NCBI GenBank assembly: GCA_009617715.1
Contig: VTFK01000045.1
Coordinates: 434,001 to 498,000, forward strand
From: Plectrocnemia conspersa
Lineage: Eukaryota > Arthropoda > Insecta > Trichoptera > Polycentropodidae
Length of the DNA stretch: 64,000 nt
Direction of reading: 5' to 3'
In this document: positions 12,901 through 21,710 of the stretch, piece after piece
How positions within the stretch are numbered: position 1 is the first letter of the stretch
How the letters are laid out: every line of letters starts with the position of its first letter
Program-made: the position numbers and the translations under genes
Notes under the pieces: model-generated
The model's input: only the letters and a program-made list of their open reading frames with translations
Told to the model about the DNA's origin: nothing
Databases searched by the model: none

Positions 12901-15900
12901 GTCTTAAATCCCTTATGGCACACAGGACACCGAAATATCTCGTTCGGTGTCGAATGTAAATTAACAATGTGCTGTTTTAAGTTACTGTTATTGCTATACA
13001 CTTTTCCGCATTCGGGACATTTCGGTTTTATCTGAACGGTCGTTTGCGCATCTCCGAGTATTCCAGTGTTACTTTGGTACAAAGGAGCGAGTGGAAACTT
13101 CCCATAACTCGATTCATTGAATAGTTTTCCTAAATCGCTTCCGATGTGATGCTGCGATTGCTGCCAGCCTGTCGCGGCGGTCGCCAATAGATTGCTGTTC
13201 TGTGTTGAAGCTCTCGAATCTGTTTGGCCGACAGAGTTACTGGCGCCGCTCATCCACTCGTGTCCTGCGGCAGACGGACACCCTCATGATTATCATAACT
13301 TGTCAATCTGGTCTATTCAATGTTGATTTTTTCATGAAATTTGCCGCTAACTAGTATATTTTTACCTAAACTTATGCAATCCATTATTATACAACACATT
13401 AAATGCTGTATGCAAATTTCACATGACAATTAATGATTAACGAATGTTATCAATAAAATGAAAATCTTCTTATTTTGGTCAAGGAGTTTCTTAAATATAT
13501 ATTTTGGGAAAGCGTTGCTTTCATTAGATACAAAAAAACCTCAAATATAACGCTAATTAATTAAAAATACATTTTATTTACATTTATGTTCTAATGAAGT
13601 TCTTTAGTATTGTTAATAGTTTATTCATTTTTCATTTCAAATATATTCATATTAATTTAGAATAAAAATGTATTTATTTATTAGCATATTGTATATTTTT
13701 ATATATGATTGTTAATAAGCAAAAATCAATTAACGTTGTAGTTAAGCATATTTATAGTTATTAGGTTTAAAATCTAGAAAAGCTCAATGTATACAAATAA
13801 CATGCTGGCTCTTTGTATATATTAGTAAGAATGAATATTACTTACCGAAATTATCAGGTGTTCCGTGCATTCCAGAAGGGCCAGGTAAAAGTCCTAAAAT
13901 AACAAATTTAGCTATTAAAATTTATTCAAGAAAGTTATTTTAAGAAATATATTAAAAGCCTAGCTCCACCTAGTTAATTTGTATTACCAGTGAAGTTATA
14001 TTTTAACTGGCGTTTTAGTGAAATCATATCGGAATAAATTTTCACCGGTAGAGTTTATACTAGTGAAAATATAATTTAACTGAGAGGTGCTAGTGATATT
14101 ACATGCTCGTCTATGAAACTCAATTTGATAGTTGCTAAGTGTCCACTGCAGTTCAAACTTTTCTAAACGAAATAACCAAACCCAACTTCACCTAATGAAA
14201 ATTTTAAAACCAACTATAGTTTTTGAACTTTCATTGGGTTAATAAGTTCGTTTAGGTTAGATAAGGGTTTGGTTTAATTTATTTGAAATATTTTAGTATT
14301 TTCTAGAATGATGTGATGTCACAATTCTGTGAATCTCTGATCATGTGGAAATACGCGTACTAAGTCAATTGTTTGTGAAGAGATACAGTTTTACTGATAC
14401 TGAACATTTTGATAGATAGTTGGTGTTTTACCAAAGAATTGTATAATATGCAGTATTTTATACATATCGATTTTCTCATAGCAAAAATGTCAAAAATCGA
14501 TGAATTTTGTTGGAAATTTTTAATAAGAAAATAGACGATATATTAATAAAAACAAAACATTATTGCAAAAATTATTAATAAAGCTTTTTGAAAATTTTTT
14601 TGTAGTGTTGTTATAGTACATATGTATATATATAAAAAAATGTTGTTAAATATCACACACCTTGTAATCCTAGTAACGCTCCAGGAAAATTAGGATTTCT
14701 CTGAGGATCTAACAACCCGCCATTATGACCACTCATGGCCATATCTTCGCCACAATATTCCTGCGGTTCTTGCTTGGCTATGGGCGCATGTCTAGGTGGC
14801 AAATCGTTTTCATTGTCACTCATCGCCGCATCACTCGAAGAATCCTCACCCGTCGACTGCGTATTCAGTGAATTTTCTGAATTCACCTTCTACAAAAAAA
14901 AACATAAATTAATATTGAAACCCTAGACAGTATAAAGTAACACGACAAATCAAGTTTTGTTTTTTAAAATGTTTTACCATATTGTTCTGGTTCGTTGGTG
15001 TACTGCCTTCTAATGCCTGTCCAAGAAGAGTTTCCCGTAAGTCTAAACCGTTATTGATCGATCTATCTGGACTCCTATGATTCACCATGGTTAACGATTC
15101 GACCCTGTCCATGTAATAACCATTACTTTAAATCAAAAATATGCCACAACAGTTATAAATGAAACGTTTTTACATTCCACATTTTCTTTGATGCGCCTAC
15201 CTATTCCTTAATTGTGCGTTATAGAGATCAGATGAACGAGTGCGTTTGGCCGGTGGCGGCGAGTGTCCGTCTCGTTTGGATGAGCGCATCTTATCCCGAG
15301 AGCTTTCTGAATGGGGAGCGTCGGGCCATGCCATGCTGGTAGATGACTGAAAAAATATTTTTTTATTAAATTGCCAGTTAGGTTATCTATTCATCGATTT
15401 TTATTAGATTTATTAGATTTTTATTTGATTTATTCGTCAATGGATATATCTTTGTTACATTTTATAGTATCAATGAAGCGTTACAGAAGGAGTACGCATC
15501 AGTAGAAAAATCATAAATAACCTTTGATAGGGAGATGACACATCTATTCTGTAGAAAGTGGCAACGAAAATGATATAAAAAAGACAACTTTTAATCTTCA
15601 AAAACTAGCATATTCTAATAGGTTAAAATATGTTGCAAAATACAAAGAGAAACTACTATATTTTTTATGATTTTAAATCATAAACATCTCACCGGTGATA
15701 CTTTATGATGATCGATGCTATTAATTGGAACACCCGGCGTGGGCACGTCAGCTAATCCTCTCACTTGAAGCATCTGAGCAGCTTTTAGAAAATCTCCTAA
15801 CTGTTCTTGTCCTATGTGCACTTCTCCATTATACATAAATCTGATGATTGTATAAAAATAATAAATTAGAAAAAATACAACATAGACATATAGTAATACA

Positions 15901-18900
15901 TAATTATAATATGGTTACTTACTTCAATAAGCTCTCCATGTCCTTTTTTTGTATGTCCCTAAGTATCACGATGGGATGCTGGCAAGGGTTGGCTTTCAGA
16001 AGCTTTCTGAAATATGGACTACATGCTGAGAGTACGACTTTGTGGGCGCTGAAGGAGCAACCATCACAAGCCAGAGTCACGTCCACGAAGTCCTCTTCGT
16101 CACGCAGATGTCGAAAGGAAGACAAGATGGCTGAGTGGAAGTCATTCCACCGCAGCGAATATTGCTGTTCCGCTGGCCCTACTGGAAAGCAAATGGAATA
16201 ATTATAGTTTATAAAATGGTCTTCAAGCAACTTTAATAATATATTACTATATATTTTAATTATTAGATATTTTTATCTCTAGTAACATCTCTATATAAAC
16301 ACGTGTTTGTTTCACATAAGGAATAACATACAAATTTATTTATTGTAAATCTTCCGTTAAAACATGACAAGCGTTAGTACAATGCGTTACAATGGGATAA
16401 ACACAATCAACAACCACTAAGTAAATAGTGAGACATCAGAATTTAATCAAAAACAATTTTGTAAATTAGTAGCATTTATTATATAATTACAAACTAATAT
16501 TACAGCTTACAATATAAGTCACTATGCCCATCCAAGCTCAATTATGTTTAAATTATTCATCCGTGAGATTTAGAAAATATAAGAAAACCATATCTGTGAT
16601 GATTGATTGGAATTATAATTAAATAATAATCATTAATTCCTATCCACCAGATACGGTAGAAAAACATTAGGGGCAATTTTGGATTAAAACTCATGTCGAT
16701 GTACAACTAGCTTTTTAAGTGATGATAAGCAATTATTGTAAACAAAAAAATTAAAAACTTAACTTATTTAACCGATAATATATTTAAAAGCATGTAGGGT
16801 CCATACGAAATCGTCTAAGACTTAACATATATTATAAAAAAAATACGAATGTTTAATTTTTAATACATTCGCAACTTTATAAACAATATATAAAAAAAAA
16901 ATAAATATTTGTGTTATTAATGGTTTTAAGCTTGGCTAAATTGAATTATCAACTATTTTTAATATTTCTTTGAGTTCATAGATGTCTACTTATATTTAAG
17001 AATAATTAAATTTTATATTGATAGATCTATATATGTATGTATATTATAATGAGTGTTATTTAGCAGGAAATTATTTTATTAAGAGATATATGCATTTAAA
17101 TAAATACTTTGTTCCACAAAACAAATTGTTTGTGCATCTATGTAAGGTAAATATTCGGATATTTCTTCGGAATAGGATTCGTTGCAGAGTTATTCATAAG
17201 GTGTTCACTGTTCTGACCAATATGCTCGCTCGCACCCAATCTGTTCCACAGTAATGCGCAAACAATTCGTTTTATGGAACCATTATTTTATATATTGCGC
17301 ATTTAAATTGTCCTGAAATATAATATAATATCAGTTCATAAATATTTTGGATAATATTCATACTGTTATAATTGAGTTATGCATCATGAATCAATTATAT
17401 ATCTCATTGATAATGATATAAAAAACTGTCTGCTAATTTATAATATATTTATGAAGACGATATAATCAAAACAATATCAAATTTTTTCTTACACTTTCAA
17501 TAGTTCCATTCTTTAAAAACACATAACTTTTTAATTTACAAATCGAAAATAATTTCAGTTCCGAAACTTCTGAAATTAGTTTGCGATTTTAATTAATCGC
17601 GAAAGTACAGGCTCTAGTTGCAGAAAGGTTAACCCAAACAATAATACAGTGAAACAAGTTTAAGAACAGCGGCTTTTGTTTTGTATATTTTAAATTGTTG
17701 ACTTATTTGTGTAATTTAGATTGAAATTTTTTCTTTAATTACAATTTTTTTATGATTCATATAAGCAATTTCCAAGAAATCTATTGGCACTACATTATGT
17801 ATAATCTCATTAATTGTTACTCAAAATAACATCGTTAAGTACACAAACAAATAAATAAAAAACCCAAACAAGCATTTTTTAAAATGAATACAATGCAAGT
17901 AAATAAATTTATCTTTTAAAATGGACGGAAGGAACTATTGTATCAAGCGTAAAAATTAAACTTGCGTGTTACAGTTGAAAATCTAGCGATTCTAGAATAT
18001 ATTTCCAATAATAACATATAGATAAACTATAAATATCTATCATAACAAATTTCGGCGGCAGTGTAATTCGCTACTTGCTTTTTACATAACATTAGTGCGC
18101 AATATTGCGAAAAATACGACGCATGAACGTAAAAATAGTAACATTAAAAAGTGATGGCATTTGCGATTTATAATTATGGTGGCAAATATATATTTATTTA
18201 TTTTATTTGTCGCATATTTTTTTCACTGATTGCACAAATTATAAATTGTTTTGATATTAATGTTTATTTATAACAATCCATTAGCGAAGGTATTTCTGAC
18301 TATTATTTGTGTACTCGTAGCTTATCTCATAAAATATTATTCTACAAAAGTTCTTTGAATCACAAAAAATATTTTTTATGTATGGATATTTTACAGATTG
18401 AATGATTAAAATTATTATAATATGAAAGATGTTTTAGGAAAATTGATTGCATACATATATTCGTATCGCTATTTTCCTGAAACGCAATACTTTTATAACG
18501 ATATTGCTCAATAAAAATTGGCTTGCTCGGATTCAGGAAATCCGGTAAACGGAAGACCTTCTGTTGGGATATTTTTTTATAAATAAGTGTTGTGTAAAAT
18601 TAATTTCTAAGAAAAATACTATTTTTTGTTTGATTTGGAGATAATATCTAGGGAATTTATTCAATCAAATTACGTAATTATTAAGATATTTTATGGAGCT
18701 ATTTAAGATTTCTAAAATATATAACTATATTTGTGTATTTAATAACCACACGATTGCAAAGCTTTAAAATCAAATATATTTCTCATCAGAAAGTTGCAAA
18801 AGTGTAAAGAATTATTAATTTTGAAAATATTTTTATAAATGTTTGTATTTATTTTGACATACTATGTGTTATCTATAAAAATATATTACCGAGATATTAT

Positions 18901-21598
18901 CAGTAAATTATATTTTACATTTTTAGTGATACAATATATAACGGGTAGAAAATTCAATCGATCCAGAATATCTTATAATCAAATAAGAAAAATAATCCGA
19001 TGCATTGGAAAAATTTGCTATAATTATTTGTATATTTATGTTTATAATAAAGTATAACAATTTCAATTGTAATGCTTTTAATAAGTATTATTGTTATATT
19101 AAATGAAGTGCTAAGGACGAGCATTTTGTAGCATCTTGAATAGGTAATGTGTTTTGTGTATCTTTCTATATAATTGTAAGGACGAACAACGATTCAACTA
19201 AATGTGTAGTTAGTAATAAATAGGGAAATCCCCATGAGCAATTTTTAGGTCTCATTTATAAGTATGAGAGAGAGAGAGCAAAACAACATACATCTAGAAA
19301 ATTTTAACTCTCGCATTAAAAGTATATATGTATGTATGTAGAGATCCATCATATTTTTAAAAAAGTAAGATTTTATTTTATTTACCTTTTGCATACGAAA
19401 TAATAGAGGAATGGAATATTGTTTTTTTTTATAATGCGCCGAAATTTAGTTTGTAAACAATACACATTCAAAATGTCGAAATTAAAACACATACGTATAA
19501 ATTGCTATAACGTTATATATATACAAAAGCAACATAATTTTAAAAAAAAATGTTAGAATATTATTTAGCTTTTTCCCTAGATGTTTTGGAATAGTTACAA
19601 TTTCTACTGTTTTGAAACAAGTTGTGCAGAATAGGCTGGATAACGAAGTTAGCCGATTTATTTACAAGATGAGATTTTCAGAATAGTTTGTTGAAAATCT
19701 GATTAAAACTATGGCAGTTATCATGTCTTAAAATGTTTAGACTCAAGGTAGGTTTTGCTAAAAATTTTAGGAAAAGATAACTGCCGTAGTTTTAATCAGG
19801 TTTTGAACAACTATTCTGAAAATCTCATCTTGTAAATAAATCGGCTAACTTCGTTAACCAGCCTATTCGGTACAGTTTATTTCAAAGTAGAAATTGTAAC
19901 TACTCCAAAACATCTAGGGAAAAAGCTAAATAAAATTCAAACACTTATTTTTATACTGATTCGAAGAAACTAGATTGTTCTTAGTTACGAATTGGAGCCA
20001 ATAATATGTAATTTTCTATTGAAATAAACCAAAAAGGGTCAAATTTAATATTTTTGTATCAAACTAGCGATAAATGCATAGCGTTAGACACTGATCTAAT
20101 GAAGAACATCGATAAATTTGAGAACTAGCAGACAGTACTATATATTTTGTTACAGTACCGAACATTTTAAATATTAAATAAATAATATGTATTATATTTT
20201 ACATACATATTTTTCTAACCATACAGTAAATATACATGTTTTTTTATTCATACAGCAAATAATAATTTGGATAAATATGACGTATTAGGATTATTTAAAA
20301 AAATATATAACAATTCACCAGATTATATCAACATAAAATCTAATACGTTACTTGATTATAATAAAATATTTTAATTATATTTTTAATACTTGTAACATTT
20401 AATTAGTCTGCCGCTTTTTATATAAATAAAATGGCGTAGATAAAAGAGTAATGTACAATAAATTAAATTATAAAAGTATATTGTGACATTTATATTCGTT
20501 CAAGTTTTGATTTTTTATTTTTATATACATATATTTTTACTGTCAATAAGTCAAAAAAGCATTAAAAAAATATAGTATATATTCCTTTGATTTTAAAAAC
20601 ATTTTTACCACTGGCATACGTAGAATTCACGCTAAAAGCAGTAAAATCATAATTTTAATTAACGGTATAGACGGCGACTCTTTTTTATAAGCAATACTTT
20701 ATATTATAAAAGCATATTGTATGTCAATACTTAATTTATAATCATTTTAAGCTCTCGTTTTTACGAGTTGATTGCAAAAAATTCAATTCTCGAAAGTCTA
20801 GAATTTATGTCAAAGGCAATTAAATCGTCATGTAAGAAATGGTATAGATAATGGCCCGTATATAAACGATAAATTATATTATTAAAGCATATTGTATGTA
20901 TGGCAATACTTGATTTTTTAAACCATTTTTGCTCTTTTTACGGTTAAGGGTTGTCGATAATCGCAAAAATCTAACTTCTCGAAAGTTAAGAATTGACGCC
21001 AAAAGCAATTGAATCGTATTATAGATACCGGCCATTATATATATATCTATATACAATAAATTATATTATAAAAGCATTTGTAAACATTTTTATCTTTTGC
21101 ATACATATTCGATTTTTTTCCCTTTAGTATTATATGTTTTTGGTGTTGTAAATTAAGTAGTATAGATACCGGTCCTTTACAATAAATTATATTGTAAATA
21201 TGATATATCGACCCTTGATTTTTAATACGTCTATTACCTCTCGCTTTTAAGCATTTTATTTTATATTTTAGTATTATAAATTTGTACAGTCAAGAGTTGA
21301 CATTAATCGCAAAAATCTCACTTCTTGAAAGTCAATAATTTACGCCAAAAGCAAATTAAATCGTTTAAGTAGTATAGATACCAACCCTTATTTTTATATT
21401 CAATAAATTAATTAAATAAGCATATAGAAAGTCAACCCTTGATTTAAAAAAATATTTAATTATTTAATATTGTATTATACAATTTTAGTCAAGGGTTGGC
21501 ATTGATAATAATAAATGTCATTTCTCGGAAGTGAAGAATTTACATCAAAAGCATATTGGTCACTTTTCAGCGGGCTCACCGGTTTGTTCAGCGGCCAT
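6467..21598 (-). CDS. ab: abrupt, BTB-C2H2 transcription factor (canonical isoform D, 712 aa, 12 coding exons)
   Basis: This is a nuclear BTB/POZ zinc-finger transcription factor; in Drosophila Abrupt controls dendrite morphology, neuromuscular targeting and epithelial fate. I joined coding exons 21598-21580, 16181-15923, 15840-15693, 15346-15201, 15125-14978, 14889-14661, 13893-13846, 8006-7868, 7793-7656, 7581-7370, 7303-7121 and 6936-6467. Every junction has AG/GT ends and keeps the frame; the sum is 2139 nt, or 712 codons plus stop. The BTB domain spans residues 14-125, an acidic linker with a KQEP motif follows, the C2H2 fingers lie at about 351-372 and 380-401, then a conserved stretch (KAGVKISPAELRARASP), the LDTYLQFMAEN motif and a charged tail rich in E, D, R and K. 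The fingers and the sequence after them are what separate Abrupt from Broad, Fruitless, Lola or Chinmo. The exon structure is inferred without transcripts, but frame closure across eleven junctions is strong support. Confidence 0.93.
7121..7303 (-). CDS. ab: abrupt cassette D exon 4
   Basis: The acceptor is GGAAATTTTTAG and the donor is the non-optimal GTTGGT. It encodes LNHHHSNTTITKVPAMKAV, then SIDSIAQNLTG and SAILDTYLQFMAENSYG. The LDTYLQF(M/I)AEN motif is characteristic of the Abrupt C-terminus in insects. The weak donor is followed by a good acceptor at 6937, and the frame is kept. Confidence 0.9.
7370..7581 (-). CDS. ab: abrupt cassette D exon 3
   Basis: The acceptor is ATATCTTTAAAG and the donor GTGAGT. 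It encodes LLAKAGVKISPAELRARASP, then an acidic/serine stretch (ASETSSICGDNDPEDLTITP) and FEMLPMSPPP. This region after the fingers is strongly conserved in insect Abrupt, from memory; its biochemical role is not known to me. The exon closes the split ASR codon from D2. Confidence 0.93.
7656..7793 (-). CDS. ab: abrupt cassette D exon 2: canonical finger 2
   Basis: The acceptor is AATAAAAAAACAG and the donor GTATCA. It encodes RCVLCGTVAKSRNSLHSH, then MSRQH, then GISTKDLPVLPMPSPFDPEL. Finger 2 is C-X2-C-X12-H-X4-H (residues about 380-401). The STKDLPVLPMP sequence after the finger is a hallmark of Abrupt. The frame joins exon D1 at a split arginine codon. Confidence 0.94.
7868..8006 (-). CDS. 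ab: abrupt cassette D exon 1: canonical finger 1
   Basis: The acceptor AATTTGTAACAG is in phase 1 (codon 333 = Val). It encodes SRRSLDMLRVRATDPRP, then finger 1 CPKCGKIYRSAHTLRTHLED..KH, and ends in CPGY with a donor GTAATT inside the inter-finger linker. This finger is nearly identical to the Abrupt finger I remember from other insects. The exon is masked by an open frame on the opposite strand that has no gene-like features. Confidence 0.93.
8205..8573. mobile_element. piggyBac-type non-autonomous element in abrupt intron (369 bp)
   Basis: The element is flanked on both sides by TTAA (8201-8204 and 8574-8577), the piggyBac target duplication. Its ends are inverted: CCCTTTGAAAGCAATACAAT and, read inward from the other end, CCCTTTGGCTTCCATGCAAT, both followed by GATATA. 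It has no coding capacity. A near-palindrome (GGTAGAC...GTCTACC) lies close to the right end. It sits in the intron between cassettes C and D of abrupt. Confidence 0.82.
8574..9718. other. abrupt intron, left of cassette C
   Basis: This is A+T-rich sequence with dinucleotide tracts (TA repeats around 9355-9375 and 9528-9555, then an ATA run). It probably includes the short 3'UTR of isoform C next to 9718. No other feature is seen. Confidence 0.6.
9719..10149 (-). CDS. ab: abrupt alternative terminal exon C: atypical C2H2 pair (475-aa isoform)
   Basis: The acceptor ATCGGCATTACAG is in phase 1, joining as NFD-AAILPSTRTVSQIV. A ~70-residue spacer precedes finger 1 at about 406-426 (CPLCGMLLTSLAQARQH..., C-X2-C-X12-H-X3-H) and finger 2 at about 434-457 (CPVSTCARLFAHPNSVRNH..., with four residues between the cysteines). 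The tail is PEQWDKMKTLKWSCGWNS and stop. A possible AATAAA lies about 30 bases past the stop (9683-9688). Its spacer carries a V-K-A-E SUMO-like motif (inference). Membership of the gene is inferred from strand, phase and position. Confidence 0.86.
10150..11454. other. abrupt intron between cassettes B and C
   Basis: This is A+T-rich sequence with no gene or transposon signature. The first few hundred bases below 11455 probably form the 3'UTR of isoform B. An open frame on the plus strand (10999-11223) is hydrophobic low-complexity sequence without a family. Confidence 0.6.
11455..11684 (-). CDS. ab: abrupt alternative terminal exon B: C2H2 pair (408-aa isoform)
   Basis: The acceptor CTCTGTGTTACAG is in phase 1, joining as NFG-AALMSGPSSYRPQ. 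Fingers lie at about residues 347-368 (CLMCGRVYSSTSNLRQH...) and 379-400 (CQHCGKKCKTKHYLINH...), followed by HGIRQRQST and stop. The design, the first-finger sequence and the tail closely match cassette A, so A and B are probably a tandem exon duplication. The linker between core and fingers is much shorter than in A. Residues upstream of the acceptor are also open but have no splice support. Confidence 0.87.
11685..12836. other. abrupt intron between cassettes A and B
   Basis: This non-coding sequence includes the likely isoform A 3'UTR (12837 down to about 12320, where minus-strand AATAAA occurs). A less A+T-rich patch at about 12185-12300 has no reading-frame support. Confidence 0.55.
12837..13264 (-). 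CDS. ab: abrupt alternative terminal exon A: C2H2 pair (474-aa isoform)
   Basis: The acceptor CCGTCTGCCGCAG starts the exon in phase 1, so the core reads NFG-HEWMSGASN and runs open to a TGA. There are two C2H2 fingers, at about residues 415-436 (CPECGKVYSNNSNLKQH...) and 445-466 (CPVCHKGFKTRQYMQIH...), both C-X2-C-X12-H-X4-H, then a short tail HGIRQRKSE and stop. The first ~80 residues are a Q/S/N-rich spacer. AATAAA signals follow on the minus strand near 12320-12347. The fingers differ completely from cassette D, so the isoform should read different DNA. Calling it an abrupt isoform rests on phase, strand and position. Confidence 0.87.
13846..13893 (-). CDS. ab: abrupt coding exon 7: last constant exon (48 bp)
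   Basis: This micro-exon encodes LLPGPSGMHGTPDNF plus the first base (G) of codon 333. The acceptor is TTGTTATTTTAG and the donor is the strong consensus G|GTAAGT. It continues the GLQG sequence of exon 6 without a break. It is the branch point of the gene: each of the four downstream cassettes begins with two bases completing codon 333 (giving Gly, Gly, Asp or Val), so any of them can be joined in frame. Confidence 0.88.
13980..14290. repeat. dispersed repeat family R1, copy 1 (abrupt intron)
   Basis: Landmarks shared with copies at 23215-23900, 38095-38450, 39335-39425 and 40130-40700 are GTGAAATCATATCGGAATAA, then TTTTCACC.GTAGA, then AAATATAATTTAACTG, a 'tgctagtgatatta' box, and an inverted pair around CCTAATGAAA ... 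TTTCATT(A/G)GG. There is no coding capacity. It is perhaps the non-coding end of a DNA transposon; class unknown. This copy lies in the intron between constant exons 6 and 7. Confidence 0.65.
14661..14889 (-). CDS. ab: abrupt coding exon 6: acidic linker
   Basis: This exon holds residues 241-317, after a TTTTTTTTTGTAG acceptor and before a GTGTGT donor. It is serine/acidic-rich (DSSSDAAMSDNENDLPP), followed by PIAKQEPQEY. The sequence AKQEP fits the psi-K-x-E SUMO consensus loosely (inference), as is common in BTB-ZF proteins. The end, PNFPGALLGLQG, is split across the exon junction. Confidence 0.92.
14978..15125 (-). CDS. ab: abrupt coding exon 5: linker
   Basis: This exon holds residues 191-240, starting NGYYMDRVESLTMVNH and ending PTNQNNM. 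The acceptor ATTTAAAG is weak in pyrimidines; the donor is GTAAAA. The frame continues cleanly from exon 4 (split serine codon) into exon 6. No known domain is visible, only a disordered linker between the BTB and the fingers. Confidence 0.9.
15201..15346 (-). CDS. ab: abrupt coding exon 4: linker
   Basis: This exon holds residues 143-191, after a TTTTTTCAG acceptor and before a GTAGGC donor. It is a low-complexity, hydrophilic linker with SSRDKMRSSKRDGHSPPPAKRTRSSDLY. The K/R-rich PPPAKRTR cluster could act as a nuclear localisation signal (inference). It follows a whole codon and leaves two bases for codon 191. Confidence 0.9.
15693..15840 (-). CDS. ab: abrupt coding exon 3: C-terminal BTB
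   Basis: This exon holds residues 93-142 and is too short to stand out as an open frame. It completes the BTB fold with FMYNGEVHIGQEQLGDFLKA and LQVRGLADV, the usual insect BTB-ZF ending. The acceptor is ACAATCATCAG and the donor is GTGAGA; it ends on a complete codon (P142). The join to the preceding exon restores the near-invariant L-[KRE]-F-M-Y-x-G-E motif. Confidence 0.95.
15923..16181 (-). CDS. ab: abrupt coding exon 2: N-terminal two thirds of BTB domain
   Basis: This exon holds residues 7-93. It begins after a TTTGCTTTCCAG acceptor and ends at a GTAAGT donor. The visible BTB core is QQYSLRWNDFH, then VDVTLACDG, then AHKVVLSACSPYF, then QHPIVILRD. The run SSFRHLRDEEDFVDVTLACD is close to what I remember of Drosophila Abrupt and differs from the Bab/Ttk/Lola type (which have a shorter SNLL or STLI loop). 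The domain mediates homo- and hetero-dimerisation with other BTB proteins. It continues in the next exon with the split lysine codon 93. Confidence 0.96.
16320..17275. repeat. dispersed repeat family R2, copy 1 (abrupt first intron)
   Basis: This copy shares extended similarity with 62440-63770 in the same orientation. Shared blocks include GGATAAACACAAT...ACAAC.ACTAAGTAA, TATCTGTGAT.ATTGATT, AAACAAATTGTTTGTGCAT and GTTCTGA.CAAT..GCTCGCTCG. Its reading frames are interrupted and match no family I know. It is an unclassified interspersed repeat. Confidence 0.65.
19556..19938. repeat. long near-perfect inverted repeat (foldback element), 383 bp
   Basis: The left arm (about 19556-19728) begins GAATATTATTTAGCTTTTTC, and the right arm (about 19770-19938) is its inverse, ending GAAAAAGCTAAATAAAATTC. 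The arms are about 165 bases with few mismatches, around a ~50-base spacer. It could be a foldback-type MITE. If transcribed with the abrupt pre-mRNA it would form a long hairpin. No target duplication can be fixed, because the flanks also look inverted. Confidence 0.85.
20610..21560. repeat. degenerate tandem repeat array next to abrupt first coding exon
   Basis: About five diverged units of roughly 180-200 bp repeat the order TACAATAAATTATATT, AAAGCATATTGTATG, a CCCTTGATTTTT box, TCGCAAAAATCT, TTCTCGAAAGT, then GAATT.ACG.CAAAAGCAAT. Unit ends fall near 20656, 20827, 21016, 21364 and 21556. The same terminal box also appears at 23841-23880, 40644-40686 and 40756-40797. The last unit stops about 20 bases from the donor of the abrupt start-codon exon. 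Confidence 0.6.
21580..21598 (-). CDS. ab: abrupt first coding exon (start codon)
   Basis: The exon encodes M-A-A-E-Q-T plus the first base of codon 7. The start codon at 21598-21596 sits in a good Kozak context (GATCATGGCC). The exon ends in a GTGAGC donor, and its phase (1) is what the BTB exon at 16181 needs, giving MAAEQTVGPAEQQYSLRW across the junction. No usable methionine exists in the BTB exon upstream of the domain, so an upstream exon is required. This is the best candidate I found in the 5' flank. An RT-PCR product across the 5.4 kb intron would settle it. Confidence 0.8.
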
Positions 21599-21681
21599 GA
21601 TCGGCGTCGTAGACGGCGACAGGGTTGCACACTCGGGGGTCGCTTTTCACACACGAAAGAACAACACGAAAAGTCCGACGC

Positions 21682-21693
21682 TCATTCCGTCAT
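21682..21693 (-). other. three-codon upstream ORF in abrupt leader
   Basis: ATG ACG GAA TGA occurs in the proposed leader, 84 bases before the main start codon. Short uORFs of this kind often lower translation of the main frame; here the effect is inference. Confidence 0.4.
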
Positions 21694-21710
21694 ATAAAAC
21701 TTTCACAAAT

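Larger units (their letters stand above)
16182..21579 (-). other. abrupt first coding intron
   Basis: This 5.4 kb intron joins the start-codon exon to the BTB exon. It contains repeat R2 copy 1, the 383-bp inverted repeat and the degenerate tandem array, with A+T-rich sequence and a short GA tract (19266-19280) between them. No further exon is seen. Confidence 0.7.

Noticed and set aside
6467..16181. Assignment of the gene as broad, fruitless, lola, mamo or chinmo
   Set aside because: The BTB loop (SSFRHLRDEEDFVDV) and the cassette D sequence (CPKCGKIYRSAHTLRTH, STKDLPVLPMP, LDTYLQF) are those of Abrupt; the others have different loops and finger sequences.
16182..16230. Extension of the BTB exon upstream to an in-frame TTG (HFINYNYSICF...)
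   Set aside because: This is intron sequence: a good acceptor (TTTGCTTTCCAG) ends at 16182, the residues are unlike any BTB-ZF N-terminus, and there is no ATG.
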